Shown in pieces: positions 5,711-8,187 of a DNA stretch of 8,187 nt. Position numbers and translations under genes: made by a program. The stretch lies in NCBI GenBank assembly GCA_903882335.1, contig CAIRWP010000371.1, forward strand, positions 1 to 8,187, in the 5' to 3' direction. A model generated the notes under the pieces. The model did no database searches, was not told the DNA's origin, and saw only the letters and a program-made list of their open reading frames with translations. This stretch comes from an uncultured Opitutia bacterium (lineage in GTDB: Bacteria; Verrucomicrobiota; Verrucomicrobiia; Opitutales; UBA953). The number at the start of each line of letters is the position of its first letter. Position 1 is the first letter of the stretch.

Positions 5711-6796
5711 GGGCGGCAGGAGGGGCGCGACCAACGCCGCCTCGACCTCGGCGGCGAGCGCCTGCGCCGCGACCCGTTCCCGCCGGAACTCCGCCCACTT
5801 CTCGGCGAGTTCCTCCGGGGAGCCTTGCTCGAAACGCTCCAACCAGGCCCCGAAGGTTCGCCACGCGTTCGCGTGGACCGGATTCTGCCGGAGGATCTCC
5901 CGGCGCACCGTGGCCAACCGGTCCCGCATCGCCTCGGCCACCGCGGGTAAGGCGCGGTGGCGGACGAGCGCGGGCCCGTCGAGCACCGCGTCGCCCGACC
6001 CGAGATCGAAGACGAACCGCGCCAGTTCGTCCAGGGCCGCGCCGGATTCGCGCATCCCCAGGCTCACCGGCTTGCGCTGCACGAGGAGCTGAGACCGCGT
6101 CGCCTGCCAGTCGGCCTCCTTGAGGGCCGCGGTCGCGCCGCCGGCGACATGGCGGGCCAGCAAGCCGGCGGTCTCCCGCGGTTGGGCGGCGCGTAACGTC
6201 CGCCAGAACAGGAAAGCCTCGCGCTCCGAGGCGCGGCCGGCGCGCAGGTCGGCCAGGGAGGCGGGCGGCGCGCGCAGACCCTCGCGATACCAGAGATCGA
6301 CCAAGGCGGGACGCAGCAAGGCCAGGGTCTCGGCGGCGAGCGCCTGGGCGAGCCAGGGCTCGGGTTCCCGGGGCGGCCCGCCGGCGAGGAGCGCGCAACG
6401 ACGAAGCCAGGCCCGCACGGCGGCCTCCGCGGCGAGCGCCGGGGCCCGCTCCGCGGCGCCGAGCCGCAACGAGACGAGCACCTGCCCGGCCAGGACGCGC
6501 ACGTCGACATCGGCGAACCCGGGCAGGTCGACCAATTCGACGCGTGCCTTGGGCGGCGGCAAGGGGGCGAGGCCGTAGGCGAACTCGAGGTGACGCTCGA
6601 ACGCCGCGAGATGGGCGGCGACGAAGCTGACCTCATTGAGCCGTTCCCCAAGGACGACCGCGAAGCGGGTCTCATTGAAGAAGACCCGAGGGTCGGCGAT
6701 CGCGGACGGCTCCGTCGAGGCAGACGACGCGGGCGGAGGCGCGACCTCGGGCGTGGCCGCCGCCAGGCACACGCAGGTGGCCAGGGCGGTCCACAT
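5705..6796 (-). CDS. Exported protein of unknown function
   Basis: This 363-residue protein has a hydrophobic N-terminus (TALATCVCLAAA, residues 3-14) and then a Pro/Ala/Ser-rich stretch to about 33, consistent with a Sec signal peptide. Cys8 and Cys10 do not sit in a good lipobox. The annotated start lacks the usual basic n-region; the in-frame codons just upstream would read LRRLR-like basic residues from a CTG at 6800-6802, so the real start is uncertain. The mature part is largely helical and Ala/Leu/Arg-rich. The stretch AAEAAVRAWL (122-131) followed by PWLAQALA (147-154) loosely recalls the HExxH plus WLxEGLA layout of peptidase-MA-like proteins, with the catalytic residues missing; this resemblance is weak. 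The ATG comes 2 bp after the preceding stop (TGAGGATG), so translation is probably coupled to the coiled-coil gene. Function is unknown, probably periplasmic. Confidence 0.75.
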   Translation of the reverse strand: MWTALATCVCLAAATPEVAPPPASSASTEPSAIADPRVFFNETRFAVVLGERLNEVSFVAAHLAAFERHLEFAYGLAPLPPPKARVELVDLPGFADVDVRVLAGQVLVSLRLGAAERAPALAAEAAVRAWLRRCALLAGGPPREPEPWLAQALAAETLALLRPALVDLWYREGLRAPPASLADLRAGRASEREAFLFWRTLRAAQPRETAGLLARHVAGGATAALKEADWQATRSQLLVQRKPVSLGMRESGAALDELARFVFDLGSGDAVLDGPALVRHRALPAVAEAMRDRLATVRREILRQNPVHANAWRTFGAWLERFEQGSPEELAEKWAEFRRERVAAQALAAEVEAALVAPLLPPK

Positions 6797-6798
6797 CC

Positions 6799-7968
6799 TC
6801 AGGCGCCGCTGAAGTGACTTTCGTCGAGCTCGACGGTCTCGCCGCCAGAGAGGTGGATCGGCTCACCGAGCGGGGACTGGTCGTTCTTCCAGACCTCGAC
6901 GGTCGCGGGGGCGTCGGGCTGCGGGCTGACCCACTGCCAGCGACCGATGCCGAGGAAGTTCATCGGGATCCCGTGGTCGGCGCTGAGGCCCGGGCCGCTC
7001 CCGCGGACGAAGGGCTTGTTGCCGATGCCGATCATGAGGTTGATGACGAGGGCGGTGCCTTCGCTGGTGACCACGGGGGCCGCGGCGGGCGCGGCTTCCT
7101 CTGCGGCAGGCTCGGACTCGATCGCCTCCTCGTCGGCTTCGGCTTCCTCGTCCTCCTCATCCGCGTCGGCGACGGGCTCGGCTTCCTCGTCGTCCGCGTC
7201 TTCCGTGACCGGCGCCGCCGGGGCGACGACGGGGCGGTCGCGCAAGGCCTGCAGTTCGGCGCTGACCGCATCGAGACGCTCATCGAGCTTGTCCGCGGAT
7301 TGGGCCGCCTTCTGGGCCGCCTTCTTGACCTCATCGCGTACCGCCTTGAGATCCTCGGCGGTCACGGCCGGAGCGGCGGCCTTGAGTTCGGCCAAAACCT
7401 CGGCCGTCTCCTCCGTGGTCGCGAGCCCGCTGCGCACGGTCTCCGCGAGGGATTCCAATTTCGCGCCGAGGTCGTCGAGGGACTCCTTGGCCTCGGTGCC
7501 GACGGCGGCGGAACGCTGCGCGACGGCGACCTTCTTCTCGAGTTCGGCGGCGGTCGCCTTGAGCGCGGCGACCTCGGCCTTCAGGGCGTTGATCTCGGTC
7601 GAGGCGCGCTGGGCCACGGCCGCGGCGGCGGCCTCCGCCTGCCGGCGGACATCCAGCTCGACCTCGCCGATGCGGCGGTTGCTAGCTTCAGCGGCGGCGC
7701 GCGCGTCGTCGCGCAGGCGATCGATCTCCGCGGCCAGCGCGGCCCGCAGCCGGGCCTGCTCGGCGAGCCGCTCGGCCTTGCCACCGCCGTCCCGGAGCAC
7801 GGGGATGACGACGATCAGGGAGGCGCCGAGGATCCCGCAGACCGCGAGGAAGGCCTGGAAGCCGTCCTTCGGATCGAGCCCGAGGCACAGCACGCCGAGC
7901 ACGGCGATGAAGTCGGCGGCTACGAGGAACCATTTTTCCTGGAGCAGTTTCTGGAGGTCGCGGTTCAT
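6799..7968 (-). CDS. Membrane-anchored coiled-coil protein with acidic linker and C-terminal beta-type domain
   Basis: This 389-residue protein has four regions. A hairpin of two membrane segments occupies about 13-31 and 37-58, with short basic ends. A long Ala/Glu/Lys-rich helical stretch, very probably coiled coil, covers about 64-245. A Glu/Asp/Ala-rich disordered linker spans about 254-300. A compact C-terminal domain spans about 304-386, with MIGIGNKPFVRGSGPGLS (312-329), GIPMNFLGIGRWQW (333-346) and VEVWKNDQSPLGEPI (357-371). That domain looks like a beta-sandwich with conserved Gly and Trp, reminiscent of carbohydrate-binding or early-set folds, but I cannot assign a family with confidence. 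The hairpin should put both the coil and the C-terminal domain on the same side, likely the cytoplasm. It follows trpS by 29 bp and is followed 2 bp later by the exported-protein gene. There is no Shine-Dalgarno; the leader is C-rich. A structural or envelope-associated role is a guess. Confidence 0.8.
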   Translation of the reverse strand: MNRDLQKLLQEKWFLVAADFIAVLGVLCLGLDPKDGFQAFLAVCGILGASLIVVIPVLRDGGGKAERLAEQARLRAALAAEIDRLRDDARAAAEASNRRIGEVELDVRRQAEAAAAAVAQRASTEINALKAEVAALKATAAELEKKVAVAQRSAAVGTEAKESLDDLGAKLESLAETVRSGLATTEETAEVLAELKAAAPAVTAEDLKAVRDEVKKAAQKAAQSADKLDERLDAVSAELQALRDRPVVAPAAPVTEDADDEEAEPVADADEEDEEAEADEEAIESEPAAEEAAPAAAPVVTSEGTALVINLMIGIGNKPFVRGSGPGLSADHGIPMNFLGIGRWQWVSPQPDAPATVEVWKNDQSPLGEPIHLSGGETVELDESHFSGA

Positions 7969-7996
7969 GGGGATGGGGATGGGGTAAGGGGCGGGG
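7969..7996 (+). repeat. Five G4 runs (potential G-quadruplex) at the start of the coiled-coil gene
   Basis: On the plus strand GGGG occurs five times, at 7969, 7975, 7981, 7988 and 7993, separated by AT, AT, TAA and C. This satisfies the usual G-quadruplex pattern with very short loops. It fills nearly the whole 29-bp gap between the trpS stop and the ATG of the coiled-coil gene. The G-rich strand is the template strand for these genes, so their mRNA carries a C-rich leader with three CCCCAT units, the last running into the start codon. Confidence 0.7.
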
Positions 7997-7997
7997 C

Positions 7998-8187
7998 TCA
8001 GCGGGGCCGCTCGATGAAGCCGACCTTGCGGTGGACCTTGGAGAGTGTGCGGAAGGCGGTGGCCTGGGCGGACTCGGCGCCGGCCTTGAGGATGCGGGCG
8101 AGCTCCTCGCGGTCCTTAATCAGCTCGTCGTAGCGCAGGCGGACCGGGTCGAGGGTGGCGATGACGGCGTCGGCCACGCCCTTCTTA
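7998..8187 (-). CDS. trpS: Tryptophanyl-tRNA synthetase, C-terminal end (partial)
   Basis: The open frame runs in from the right edge and stops at TGA 7998-8000, giving the last 62 residues. The pattern is KKGVADAVIATLDPVRLRYDEL, then DREELARILKAGAESAQATAF, then LSKVHRKVGF. It matches the typical TrpRS C-terminus, in which a helical segment with DPxRxRYxEL is followed by a helix with LxxGAExA and a final LxxVxxxxGF. TrpRS charges tRNA-Trp in the cytoplasm. The catalytic domain and HIGH/KMSKS motifs lie outside the window. The gene precedes the coiled-coil and exported-protein genes on the same strand and may be co-transcribed with them. An unrelated helical tail is possible, but the match in order and spacing is good. 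Confidence 0.82.
   Translation of the reverse strand, partial: KKGVADAVIATLDPVRLRYDELIKDREELARILKAGAESAQATAFRTLSKVHRKVGFIERPR

Noticed and set aside
7140..7200. Approximate direct repeats GGCTTCCTCGTC with CCGCGTC
   Set aside because: They are the codons of the Glu/Asp-rich linker of the coiled-coil protein; no independent repeat element is needed to explain them.
6814..8133. 439- and 346-codon plus-strand frames opposite the coiled-coil gene
   Set aside because: The frames mirror the low-complexity coiled coil and acidic linker (poly-Ser or Leu/Gly-rich). They also run into trpS antisense and have no motifs.

Overview
The window is GC-rich, densely coded bacterial chromosome. It most resembles a member of the Verrucomicrobiota, probably near the Opitutaceae. 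The main reasons are the gene order ileS, dksA-like, lspA, a DksA-like protein with a CEITGKPIP motif where a zinc finger would normally be, a Lys/Pro/Ala-rich tail on that protein, and start codons without Shine-Dalgarno sequences. The lineage rests on recalled family features and was not checked by a search. I see no mobile element, CRISPR array, tRNA or rRNA.

Layout. Positions 1-124 hold the 3' end of an unidentified plus-strand gene. It converges with zero spacing on a four-gene minus-strand cluster read from 5233 down to 125: ileS, a long DksA/TraR-family regulator, lspA (signal peptidase II) and a flavin-reductase-like FMN protein. The junctions are 6 bp, 7 bp and a 4-bp ATGA overlap, so this is very probably one operon. 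A 170-bp divergent spacer (5234-5403) follows, with a possible promoter for a short plus-strand membrane-protein gene (5404-5658). That gene ends in a strong intrinsic terminator (5681-5710). A second minus-strand cluster runs from 8187 down to 5705: the 3' end of trpS, a membrane-anchored coiled-coil protein with an acidic linker and a C-terminal beta-type domain, and an exported protein of unknown function.

How the genes relate. Two aminoacyl-tRNA synthetase genes each head or precede a cluster that continues into regulatory or envelope genes. ileS with lspA is a familiar bacterial pairing. Here a DksA-like regulator with a histone-H1-like tail sits between them.

The most noteworthy signal is that the IleRS C-terminal zinc finger and the neighbouring DksA-like zinc finger have both lost ligands at exactly the expected positions (two of four Cys remain in IleRS, one of four in the DksA-like protein). 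Other points are a possible near-leaderless promoter, two mutually exclusive hairpins ahead of ileS, and five G4 runs abutting the start of the coiled-coil gene. I did not find a clear new defence or mobile system; this is mostly a housekeeping region with some lineage-specific proteins.
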